Shown: in pieces, positions 8,947 to 16,461 of the stretch
How positions within the stretch are numbered: the first letter of the stretch is position 1
Layout of the letters: the number at the start of each line of letters is the position of its first letter
Assembly: GCA_023231075.1 (NCBI GenBank)
Contig: JALNWC010000014.1
Coordinates: 1-18,318, forward strand
DNA from: Rhodoferax sp.
GTDB taxonomy: Bacteria; Pseudomonadota; Gammaproteobacteria; Burkholderiales; Burkholderiaceae_C
DNA: 18,318 nucleotides
Reading direction: 5' to 3'
Notes under the pieces: generated by a model
The model's input: the letters and a program-made list of their open reading frames with translations, nothing else
The model's database searches: none
Told to the model about the DNA's origin: nothing
Program-made: the position numbers and the translations under genes

Positions 8947-9197
8947 CGGTTTCCTGAAGTATCGCCGCGCCTGCACATATCGCATCAAAATTGCGGCGAA
9001 TTCCGCCTCTGTGCGCCCGCTACAACCCACTATCGCCACCCTGAATCGCCGCCCGCTGCGGCTACGAATGGCTCATCTTCCTAGCAGCGGACACATGGCA
9101 GCCCGTACCCAGCGGCGGCAATTGATTCCGACTGGAACTGTGAGATCGCAGCCGCGCCAGGGAGCTGACCGAGTGCCGTCACCTTGTCATCATTTCT

Positions 9198-12100
9198 TCA
9201 CTTCGTCTTTCCGCTTTTCGCATTGCCGGCTGCTTTGCCGTTCGCTTTGCTGGGTACCTTCCCCTTCACGCGCGGTGCACCCGCCGCTTTTGGTCTGGAC
9301 ACCTTGGCGTTACCAGCCTCTTTCCCAAGCCTGGGCGTAAGATCCAACACCCGGGCCATGACGCGCGCGTCTCCGCCAAGGCGCTGTTGGGCAAGTTGGG
9401 CTGCCTCACTCAGCATTTGGTGGAGCTGATACCTGTCGATCAGCACGCCTGTGTCGGGGTGCTGCCAGCGCTTCTTTGCGTCAGCGACCGTCACCACCAG
9501 ACACCCGGTCCTTGCATTGCTGGCCGCCATGTACTTGTTGACTAGTTGGCCTTCAATGGTGTCGCGCAGCACCTTGCCTGAACGCGATTTCTCGCCGATC
9601 TTGAGCTCTATCGTGGCCTGGTAGCCCGACAGCGCCCGGAACTTGATGTCAGTTTCTTTGCCATCAGCGGTGACGGATTCCTGGTCAACCGTGTACGCAC
9701 CCCGGGACATCTGATCCAACTGGAGCGCTATAGCTGGCCGCAACGAGTTTTCGTCGGATACCCTTGCCCATGCAGCTCTGGGGGATGTGTCTTGAAGCAT
9801 AAGCCCCTGTAGATCGTCCAACCTATCGCTCAGCAGGTGCGCCATGTCGGTGCTGGTCACTGGAGCAAGCTCTCGGCCGTGGTAAAGCCTTGCAAGCTCT
9901 GCCATCGTCGCCACGCTGGCGTCGGTTTCCTCAGCGAGTCGCTCCTGCGCCAGTGCCGCGATGCGATCTCTTGCATGGGCGAACATCGGATCGGAGGCAA
10001 GCTCTAACTTGGCTTGGAAGGCATCTGCGCCCGTGGCCTGGATCAGTGCATCGAATACATAACGTCGACCGTCTTCCGCGTTGTCGCGTGAGTCCGGCGA
10101 ATAGGCGTCTTCATGCTGAGCGTCCTTCTCTGGCCTAACGTGGCGCTGGACCGCTCGGGTGAGCCTCAGCAACGTGTCTGGCGGGAGCGCCTTTCTCCAG
10201 TCGGCCTTACCTTCGACGCGGCGCTCATTGAAGAGACATCCGATCACCTTCACGGCAATGCCCTTGGTCTCCACTGGCAACTTGTCGAGCAGGCGCAGCA
10301 GCATGGCGGTGCCACGGGCCGGGTTGAGGTGGAACAGCACTGGCAGCCAGAAGAAGAGGTAAGGGCCATGTCCCGCCGCGCTCACCTGCCGGGTGGCCAG
10401 CTCCTGGATCCAGCGCCGCGTCATTGAATCTCCGTGGGTCAAGAGCACGCGGATGACCTGGTCAAGCTTGGCTTCGGCGGCTGGGTCATGGGGTTTGCGC
10501 ATCAGGGCCATGCCAGGGCCGGCAAGCCATTCGGTCAGGCGGGCTTGCAGAACGCGAGCGATTTCCAGACGCCCGTACCGCAAGCTTTGGAGCAGCATGG
10601 AGTGCCACCTACCATCGCCCCCGGGCGTCTTGAGCTCGTCGGTCAGCTCTCCGCCGAGCACTCGTTCGACGACCGGGCCGTAGGCGTCGGCCAGCGTCGC
10701 CAGCCAGTCAGGCAGACCGTTGAGCTCGAGCAGCGCGTACCTGACCGCCAACTCTACATCGCTGTCACTGAGGGTCTTCGTCCATCTTGGGTCTTCTGCT
10801 TCAGCATACAGACCCATCAGGCCGATCGACCACACCACCAGGTAGGTGTTTTTCTCTGCCGCCTGGCGCTCTTCGCGCAGCGTGGGTTTCATCCCACGCC
10901 AGTAGGTCATCAGACTGCGACGCAGCGCGTCGGCGACGTTGGCAGAAAAACACTCCTCAAGGAATGCGCGGTCCCACCGCCCCTCATTGTTGCCGCCAGA
11001 CTTCTTGCGCAGCACCTTCCAAAGGTTCCAGATAGTGGTGTCCACGCGCCCCGGCGCCAAGGCCAGAGCGGTTCGCTTGACGAGCTCGGTCCAGAAAGCG
11101 GTCCAATCCTTCTTGTCGTTGGCTTGCTTCAGGCGTTGCCGCTCGTTGCGCTTGCTCTCTTGCTCCAGCATCTGAAGGATTTCAGGTGTCGGAGCTTTCG
11201 TCTTAAGTTGCTCAGCAAGTTCGTTCTTGAGGGCCGGCGAATCGGCGATCGCAACCCGTACGGGATCCATGACGCTGTTAAGGCCGTCAGTTGGTGCCAG
11301 GAATACGACCATGCGCAGCAAGACGGCTCGGCGCTTGCGATCCGCGCTGGCGTCGCCCAGCGCGTTCACGATCCACGGCTGATCCTTGTCTTGGCTGTAC
11401 TGGATAGGCCCTTGGAACAGTACGCGCCCGACCATGGATTGAGGCTCGCGGCGCGGCTCCAGCCGTGCAGTGCAGTCGTAGTCCGCTTCGAAAACAAGGC
11501 GACGCCGTTCCAAAGGCAGGGCGTTGAGCAGCTTGGCGAGCTGGCGCTTGCGTTCATCATCCAGCGACGAATGGCCTGCTGCCCGGAATGCCAGCACGGC
11601 TGCTTCTATGAGATCAGGAACATTGCTGCCGCCCTCCAGCAACCGCGCGCACAGCGCTCTCAGGATGTAGGAGGCCTGCATCCGCCCCTTTCGATCGCCC
11701 AAGGCATCGTCCGCTGCCACAACGACGACCAGGCTACGCGTGAGCGCCAGCACGCCCGGAAGCAAAGCCTCCAGTCGGCTCAAGCCCAGATCGGCCTGCT
11801 CGATGACCCTGGCCATGCTGCTGGCGAAATAGTCATCGCGGCGATGGCCAGTCTGCACATGAGTCAACAGTCCAAGCAACTGGTCCTCGCTGACATGCTC
11901 AGGATAGAAGTGGGTGGCGATCCATCGCGCGATGCGGGCGTTCCAGCCGGATTCAAGCGATGCAGCTAACTCGAGTAGTGCCTCGACACGGTAGTCACCG
12001 AGCTCTATGAGCGCATAGAGGGCGTCGAAGCGCTCGCGGTCATCGGCGTTCGCGTCCCCTGCGATGGCAAACATCAGGTCGGCACACTGCGCGTACCGTC

Positions 12101-13607
12101 CCGAAGCGACCAGCTTGATGAGAATCTGGCGCACCTCGGGGTTCTCGATGCCGGACGACCATGCAGTCAAAATGACGGTCTGAAGCGGCTTTCTTGCGAG
12201 TCGGTCAAGCTGAAGATCAGGAACGTCGAGACCGCGCCACTGGTCGGCGCCATGGCGCAAGACAAATGCCTGAAGCGCCCGACCGCACTGCACGTCGCTC
12301 AGCGACTCCGGGTCGCCGTGGATCAGCAATGTGCTGGGCTCGACTGCCAGCACGGCATCGAAGATGTCCTGGCGAAGCAGAGCAAGCCATCCCGCAACCG
12401 GCCGCATCGAAGGCTTGGGCAGTAGGGTTTGAGTGTCGGAGAGGCTGAATAGCATCCGCTTTGCCGCAGACACCGCCAGCGCGCCAGATTCGATCATGTC
12501 GTTGATCTGACTGGCCGCGAGGAACTCAAGCACCGACCGATGGTGAAAGCGGACACGTCCGTAGCCGCCCTCCGCAAAGATCGGCCGCTCCAGCAGTGTG
12601 ACGATCTCGGTTGCTGTCCAGTCGGACAGCAGCTCGCTGGGAATCAGGGGCACGTCGCCGGACCCTTCGACATCCGCCCCTGCACTGTGCCGGATCGACA
12701 GGCGCCGGCTCAATGTGGCCGCGAGCGCCAACCGTTGCGCTCCCACTCGGGCCTTGTCCAGCGTGAGGTCTGCCTTCTCCTGCCGGCCCGCGCGGGCCAT
12801 CAAACGGGCGTGAATGTGACTCTTGATCTGTTCGAAATGTGCGCGAATCTGATGGTGGTCCCGCCAGTCGTCGCACAACTCAATGAGATCCTGCGGTCGG
12901 CGCGCGAAGTCGCCTGCATGGCGGGCATGGATGGCCGCCAACAGTTCATCGGGTTTGACCACACCCTGGCCGCCGGCGAATTCCATGATCTGCTCGTCTG
13001 ACAGGGCCTGCAGACAGACTTCCCTGAAACGTGGTGGTCGGCTCTTGTCGTTCGCGGCCGGGCCTTCGACGGCAATGCGAACGAATTCCTCCTCATGACC
13101 GCCGTCGGTTACCGCCTTCGGCACAGGAAGCAGCTCCGCGAACGCCATGCGGTCGATGTCCACGGGACGCGAGGTCACCACGATGGTGGCCCGACCCCAG
13201 CCGCCCTCCAAGTCGTGACCCAAACGTTCCAGCGCGTCGCGGAAGTCCGCGTGGGCCAACTGCAGCTCGTCGATAGAGTCCAGAAAGAAGTAGCCCGTCT
13301 GCGACGCGGAGGCACGCCAGTCGTCAAAGCGCTTTTGCTGTTCGCCGTACAGGCACAACCGCACTCCACTCGCCGCCACCTCCTCGAGACGCAGGAAGAA
13401 AGCCGCCTCACCGTCCTCAAAAAGGAGCTTAGCCTGTGCCTTGCACTCGTGGGTCTTGCCAGCGCCGGCTTCAGCGATCAGCAGGATGCGTTGAGACTCG
13501 AGCAGTTGCGCCCAGCCCATGTCTTTTCCCAGGTGCGCTTGATTGAGATTGTCGAAGGTGTAGCGTGATGCGGGCGTACCGCCTACGGTGCCAAATGTTC
13601 TTTGCAT
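9198..13607 (-). CDS. NACHT NTPase with C-terminal PD-(D/E)xK-like nuclease and basic tail (1469 aa)
   Basis: The NACHT domain starts almost at residue 1: Walker A at 44-52 (I-A-E-A-G-A-G-K-T), Walker B at 106-115 (Y-F-F-L-D-S-I-D-E-L), then I-V-V-T-S-R-P at 142-148. About 900 residues of HEAT-like helices follow. Residues about 1288-1422 look like a restriction-endonuclease fold: Asp1320, then Glu1334-Leu-Lys1336 in a strand, then a helix with Gln1354 and Lys1358 (E-G-Q-L-V-N-K-Y), then a hydrophobic strand G-C-L-V-V-T-V. The last 47 residues are Lys/Ala/Gly-rich, like a DNA-binding tail. It is probably a defence protein in which NACHT oligomerisation unleashes the nuclease. The ATG at 13605-13607 has no clear Shine-Dalgarno sequence, but an in-frame TAA lies 4 codons upstream. 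The NTPase part is certain; the nuclease is a motif-level call. Confidence 0.85.
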   Translation of the reverse strand: MQRTFGTVGGTPASRYTFDNLNQAHLGKDMGWAQLLESQRILLIAEAGAGKTHECKAQAKLLFEDGEAAFFLRLEEVAASGVRLCLYGEQQKRFDDWRASASQTGYFFLDSIDELQLAHADFRDALERLGHDLEGGWGRATIVVTSRPVDIDRMAFAELLPVPKAVTDGGHEEEFVRIAVEGPAANDKSRPPRFREVCLQALSDEQIMEFAGGQGVVKPDELLAAIHARHAGDFARRPQDLIELCDDWRDHHQIRAHFEQIKSHIHARLMARAGRQEKADLTLDKARVGAQRLALAATLSRRLSIRHSAGADVEGSGDVPLIPSELLSDWTATEIVTLLERPIFAEGGYGRVRFHHRSVLEFLAASQINDMIESGALAVSAAKRMLFSLSDTQTLLPKPSMRPVAGWLALLRQDIFDAVLAVEPSTLLIHGDPESLSDVQCGRALQAFVLRHGADQWRGLDVPDLQLDRLARKPLQTVILTAWSSGIENPEVRQILIKLVASGRYAQCADLMFAIAGDANADDRERFDALYALIELGDYRVEALLELAASLESGWNARIARWIATHFYPEHVSEDQLLGLLTHVQTGHRRDDYFASSMARVIEQADLGLSRLEALLPGVLALTRSLVVVVAADDALGDRKGRMQASYILRALCARLLEGGSNVPDLIEAAVLAFRAAGHSSLDDERKRQLAKLLNALPLERRRLVFEADYDCTARLEPRREPQSMVGRVLFQGPIQYSQDKDQPWIVNALGDASADRKRRAVLLRMVVFLAPTDGLNSVMDPVRVAIADSPALKNELAEQLKTKAPTPEILQMLEQESKRNERQRLKQANDKKDWTAFWTELVKRTALALAPGRVDTTIWNLWKVLRKKSGGNNEGRWDRAFLEECFSANVADALRRSLMTYWRGMKPTLREERQAAEKNTYLVVWSIGLMGLYAEAEDPRWTKTLSDSDVELAVRYALLELNGLPDWLATLADAYGPVVERVLGGELTDELKTPGGDGRWHSMLLQSLRYGRLEIARVLQARLTEWLAGPGMALMRKPHDPAAEAKLDQVIRVLLTHGDSMTRRWIQELATRQVSAAGHGPYLFFWLPVLFHLNPARGTAMLLRLLDKLPVETKGIAVKVIGCLFNERRVEGKADWRKALPPDTLLRLTRAVQRHVRPEKDAQHEDAYSPDSRDNAEDGRRYVFDALIQATGADAFQAKLELASDPMFAHARDRIAALAQERLAEETDASVATMAELARLYHGRELAPVTSTDMAHLLSDRLDDLQGLMLQDTSPRAAWARVSDENSLRPAIALQLDQMSRGAYTVDQESVTADGKETDIKFRALSGYQATIELKIGEKSRSGKVLRDTIEGQLVNKYMAASNARTGCLVVTVADAKKRWQHPDTGVLIDRYQLHQMLSEAAQLAQQRLGGDARVMARVLDLTPRLGKEAGNAKVSRPKAAGAPRVKGKVPSKANGKAAGNAKSGKTK

Positions 13608-14024
13608 GCTGCGAGTTTATGCTGCACTTCTTATGTTCGTTGAGGGAAATAGCATGATGTCGCTGCACTGGAGCCCGCCAGCTCAAGGAAGTCGAACCCG
13701 CAATCTGAACGGCTGCTTTGGCCTTCCAGCTCATCGCCACGAATGTCAGGTCTTCAAAGTCGCGGCTGTCAGCTTTGGGCACGTAGTTCACGGCCACAAC
13801 CGGCGGCTGTATGGTCGCTCGATTTAATCAAAGCCCAAAGTCAGGTCTAAGGTTGGCATTTTGAGACGATGGCTGGCTTGTGACGACCACAACCGGACCT
13901 TCGTCAAGCAATCAGGATGGATGACTACTCACTTTACTTACGGTCGACAACGCATCATGGAACCGCACGGAGCAACTTCGTGTGGCCGTCGCCTCGTCCT
14001 GTAATCGGTGCATTGCTCGTTAAC
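13608..14024. other. Gap without a convincing gene, upstream of the NACHT gene
   Basis: About 417 bp. It must carry the promoter of the leftward NACHT gene, but I see no good -35/-10 pair. On the minus strand, about 13640-13830 reads as protein-like sequence without an ATG (V-A-V-N-Y-V-P-K-A-D-S-R-D-F-E-D-L-T-F). A TGA precedes it and the NACHT gene follows in another frame, so it is probably a gene fossil. The rest, up to the patatin stop at 14025, shows no RNA gene, repeat or T-tailed hairpin. Confidence 0.5.
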
Positions 14025-15173
14025 TCACTCAATCTCTTCAGTCCATCGACGCTGGTTGTGAGCTGTTATGTGGTTCTTGTTCTCTAGGACAGCGAAGCAG
14101 TCGGCTACTCCGTGCCGTCTCAAGCGCTTCGCGGTCGCAGGGGCAAAATGAAGAATGTCATCGAGTAGCGGCGTGGTGGGTCGGACCACGATCAGCGGCA
14201 AGTGACAACGTGGGGTCGATGTACTTGTCGCGCGCAACGACTCTCTCACGAGCTCCGCGAGTTCACCCAGTTTTTCAGCAGAGACGCCTTGGAGGCCCTG
14301 AATATGGCTAATCAGGCGATTCTCGTGCTCCAAGCCAAGTCTCACCTCCTTGTTGATTCGTTCCCAGGAGAGGTGCAAGTCACTCACTAGCTCGTTGTGA
14401 TAAATATCCATCGTCCGACGAATGACGCCGAATGCGTCGTTGAACTCCCCTGGATCAATGGTGAAGCGGCTCGGATCATTGATCACGCAAATTGTCGGCT
14501 GGAGGACTGCACCTTCATGCAAATTCAGAAAGCGGGATATGTACGCTGCCTGTTTCAGCGGCGTATTGTTGCCGACCCCACCATCGACATATAGGCTCTT
14601 GCCTATCTCTACTGGCGGTAAATAGAACGGAATAGCCGTACTCGCTAGCAAAGCCTGCACAAACTCATCCTGAGACTCGATCCTATGGTAGTTAACCATG
14701 CACCGCATCTCTGCCTGGTGCGACTGCTCGTGCGCCAGGAAGTCGTCGATCACGCGTGAGATATAGAACGTCTCAAGATCACCAGTTTTATAGTTCGTCG
14801 CGCAGATCAGCAGATGACTATCGCGCAATTTATCGAACTTGGCGAACTTCTCGATGGTGGATCTGAGAGCTGTATTCTCAAAGTAGCTGAAGGGCCTGCG
14901 GTTAGCCACCCAGACCATTCGAAGCTTTTTCAATTTGGATTCAGTGACGCCCAGAATATTTTCTGTGCGAATCTGAGAATAAAGCTCTATTAGTTGATCC
15001 AGATCACCCTGCGCAGCAAGTGTCGCGTTCAACGCTCCGACGGAGGTGCCGCAGTAAATCTTCGTAACTTCCATTTTGCGCTCGCCGTGGAACTTCTGCA
15101 GCGCCAAAAGCACGCCTAAGCCGTATGGACCCTTCGCTCCACCTCCGCTGAGAACAATTGTCTGATAGTTCAT
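14025..15173 (-). CDS. Patatin-like phospholipase (382 aa), probable membrane-attacking effector
   Basis: All patatin catalytic elements are intact: a glycine-rich oxyanion loop S9-G-G-G-A-K-G15, the nucleophile elbow G42-T-S44-V-G46, and the second half of the Ser-Asp dyad in D197-G-G at the end of a strand (S-L-Y-V-D-G-G-V-G-N-N). Patatins hydrolyse acyl esters of phospholipids. In CBASS a patatin (CapV) destroys the membrane when triggered. About 100 residues follow the catalytic core and could be a sensing or partner-binding part. The ATG at 15171-15173 overlaps the stop of the WYL regulator as ATGA, so the two are co-expressed; a longer frame to 15338 only shadows the regulator. No CD-NTase gene is visible nearby, which is odd for a CapV-type lipase. 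The nearest other genes are the divergent ubiquitin-like operon. Confidence 0.92.
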   Translation of the reverse strand: MNYQTIVLSGGGAKGPYGLGVLLALQKFHGERKMEVTKIYCGTSVGALNATLAAQGDLDQLIELYSQIRTENILGVTESKLKKLRMVWVANRRPFSYFENTALRSTIEKFAKFDKLRDSHLLICATNYKTGDLETFYISRVIDDFLAHEQSHQAEMRCMVNYHRIESQDEFVQALLASTAIPFYLPPVEIGKSLYVDGGVGNNTPLKQAAYISRFLNLHEGAVLQPTICVINDPSRFTIDPGEFNDAFGVIRRTMDIYHNELVSDLHLSWERINKEVRLGLEHENRLISHIQGLQGVSAEKLGELAELVRESLRATSTSTPRCHLPLIVVRPTTPLLDDILHFAPATAKRLRRHGVADCFAVLENKNHITAHNQRRWTEEIE

Positions 15174-16108
15174 TTCTGTGCCGTTGAAGGACTTGCAGAA
15201 GGCAGTGCGCCACGAGGATCCTTGTATCCCGGCGCCAAAAGCGCCGTCTCGGCCCCGTATAGGGAGAGGGGATCGCGGAGCCAGAGTGCGTACTCGGGTC
15301 CCACCAGTCGGTGGTCGCCGGAGCAGTCGACGCTCCACCGACGCAACATATACCCGGCCGTGGCGCCCCTTGCGCGCACCCGCAATACCCCAGCCTCCAT
15401 GCCGTAGTCCATTTGCACCACCTCCGGCCGTCCACGAGCCGGGTGCGGAACGAGCTCCAGTTCAATAACTCGCGACCACTGCGCATCGTGTTCCGGGGAC
15501 TCGGTGCTTCTGACTTCGTCACCTTCGAGGACCTCAACATCGCTCATTCGTGTCAGGACGAAGTCGCGGAAGGACCGCGACTTCCGATCAAATGCCCGGA
15601 TGTGCCAACGAAGGCCGGTATCGACCAGTGCGAAAGGAACCACGATTCGCTCCGAGATGCCGCTCGTATTTGAGCAATAGCTCATCCTCACTGGAAGCTG
15701 TCGGTGGATGGCCCGGGTCAGCGGCGCCAGCACGTCAACTCTCGGCAGGCCGAGCGCCACCGGAAAGTCGCATCGCACCAATGATTGCTGCACAAGCGTG
15801 ATTCCTTCGCCGAAACCCTTTGCCAGCGCTGTCAGCGCGCGTTCGGGTGGATGATCAAATACGGGCTGGAACGCTGCACTCGGCCGATAGGTCTTCCCAC
15901 TCGCATGAAAGTTGATGTTGGAGGGTGCTATCTCCTTATACAAAGCGATATCTCGGGTCGCGCCTGCTGGTGCCGTACCAAAGCGTGCCGTGATATCAGC
16001 CCGTCCTAACTCTCCCATGAAGTACAGCCAAAAGTCGATATGAGCCAAGCGTTCGGCCTGAGCCCTTGAAAGGCTGCTTAAGAGTTCGTGGTTGTGTCCA
16101 GAAGTCAT
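15170..16108 (-). CDS. CapW/BrxR-family WYL transcriptional regulator (312 aa)
   Basis: The order is that of CapW/BrxR regulators: an N-terminal winged helix-turn-helix (about 13-85, with F-W-L-Y-F-M-G-E-L-G-R-A-D-I-T), a WYL domain (about 145-200, with I-V-V-P-F-A-L-V-D-T-G-L-R-W-H-I-R-A-F-D and F-R-D-F-V-L-T-R) and a C-terminal WCX part (about 225-295). W-H-I stands where W-Y-L is named, as is common in this subgroup. Known relatives repress CBASS or BREX operons by binding a palindrome in the promoter and let go when a ligand, perhaps nucleic acid, binds the WYL domain. I prefer the ATG at 16106-16108; a TTG at 16141 would place the start inside the repeat region. It is divergent from the ubiquitin-like operon, so it probably controls both arms. 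Confidence 0.85.
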   Translation of the reverse strand: MTSGHNHELLSSLSRAQAERLAHIDFWLYFMGELGRADITARFGTAPAGATRDIALYKEIAPSNINFHASGKTYRPSAAFQPVFDHPPERALTALAKGFGEGITLVQQSLVRCDFPVALGLPRVDVLAPLTRAIHRQLPVRMSYCSNTSGISERIVVPFALVDTGLRWHIRAFDRKSRSFRDFVLTRMSDVEVLEGDEVRSTESPEHDAQWSRVIELELVPHPARGRPEVVQMDYGMEAGVLRVRARGATAGYMLRRWSVDCSGDHRLVGPEYALWLRDPLSLYGAETALLAPGYKDPRGALPSASPSTAQK

Positions 16109-16114
16109 TCGGAT

Positions 16115-16125
16115 TTCGTTACGAA
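16115..16125. promoter_or_regulatory. Dyad TTCGT-T-ACGAA before the regulator start
   Basis: A perfect 5-bp inverted repeat with a 1-bp centre lies 6 bp upstream of the proposed regulator ATG. It is a candidate autoregulatory operator: a repressor bound here would block leftward transcription. It is short, so the call is tentative. Confidence 0.35.
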
Positions 16126-16132
16126 TTTTATT

Positions 16133-16171
16133 AATGATCAATCATATCACTTGTCATCATCAAAATGATCA
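16133..16171. promoter_or_regulatory. Two AATGATCA sites 31 bp apart; candidate CapW operator
   Basis: AATGATCA occurs at 16133-16140 and 16164-16171. The 31-bp spacing is close to three helical turns, so both sites face the same side of the DNA. TGATCA is itself a palindrome. The right copy lies in the spacer of the rightward promoter, and the left copy lies where the leftward promoter should be. One dimeric regulator holding both would silence both arms. The region is very AT-rich, which raises the chance of accidental repeats. Confidence 0.45.
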
Positions 16172-16179
16172 TGTAAAAT
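16151..16179 (+). promoter_or_regulatory. Sigma70-type promoter of the ubiquitin-like operon
   Basis: The -35 is TTGTCA at 16151-16156 (5 of 6 consensus), followed by a 17-bp spacer and a -10 of TAAAAT at 16174-16179 (5 of 6). Transcription should start near 16186, and a GGAGG Shine-Dalgarno sequence follows at 16199-16203, ahead of the ATG at 16210. This is a strong constitutive-looking promoter, which fits a need for tight repression by the divergent regulator. Confidence 0.65.
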
Positions 16180-16209
16180 GAGCAAATACAAATTCATTGG
16201 AGGTACGTT

Positions 16210-16461
16210 ATGAGTTCAGACAACCAAGGACATGACAAAGGCTACGCCATCGTCGTAAATGGAACAGCAGAGGTGTGGACTGATCACCACATCACGTATG
16301 AGCAGATTGTGCAGTTGGCGTTTCCTGGCGGCCCTGCCGACTTGCTCTACACCGTTTCGTATGCCAATCTACACGGCAAAGACGGGACGCTTGCACCGGG
16401 ACAGGAGACAGCGGTAAAGGATGGGATGAGCTTCAATGTTGGCAAAACCAATCGATCCTGA
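16210..16461 (+). CDS. Single-domain ubiquitin-like protein of the multiubiquitin family (83 aa)
   Basis: The sequence follows the beta-grasp pattern of the multiubiquitin family: first strand Y12-A-I-V-V-N-G, second strand, helix I-T-Y-E-Q-I-V-Q-L-A-F-P39, strand Y47-T-V-S-Y, then G-T-L-A-P-G-Q-E-T-A-V-K-D-G-M-S-F-N-V77. Many relatives carry two or three copies; this one has a single copy. It ends G-K-T-N-R-S with one Gly (78) and no Gly-Gly, so either the tail is trimmed or a non-classical C-terminus is used. A GGAGG Shine-Dalgarno sequence supports the ATG. The E1 gene begins inside its last 26 bp. In bacterial ubiquitin-like pathways such a protein is activated by the E1 and attached to targets, in several cases during phage defence. 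Substrates here are unknown. Confidence 0.85.
   Translation: MSSDNQGHDKGYAIVVNGTAEVWTDHHITYEQIVQLAFPGGPADLLYTVSYANLHGKDGTLAPGQETAVKDGMSFNVGKTNRS

Noticed and set aside
10434..11969. A 511-codon open frame on the plus strand inside the NACHT gene
   Set aside because: It is antisense to a gene with clear NACHT motifs and helical repeats. Its translation has no domain motif and is rich in Gln, Arg and His, as expected for a shadow frame in GC-rich DNA.
13621..13669. GCTGCACT repeated 41 bp apart upstream of the NACHT gene
   Set aside because: An 8-bp repeat in a 400-bp gap is expected by chance, and no promoter elements line up with it.
15174..15338. N-terminal extension of the patatin frame (55 more codons)
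   Set aside because: It shadows the end of the WYL regulator gene, is Arg-rich without a motif, and would place an extension before the glycine-rich loop that normally lies near the patatin N-terminus.
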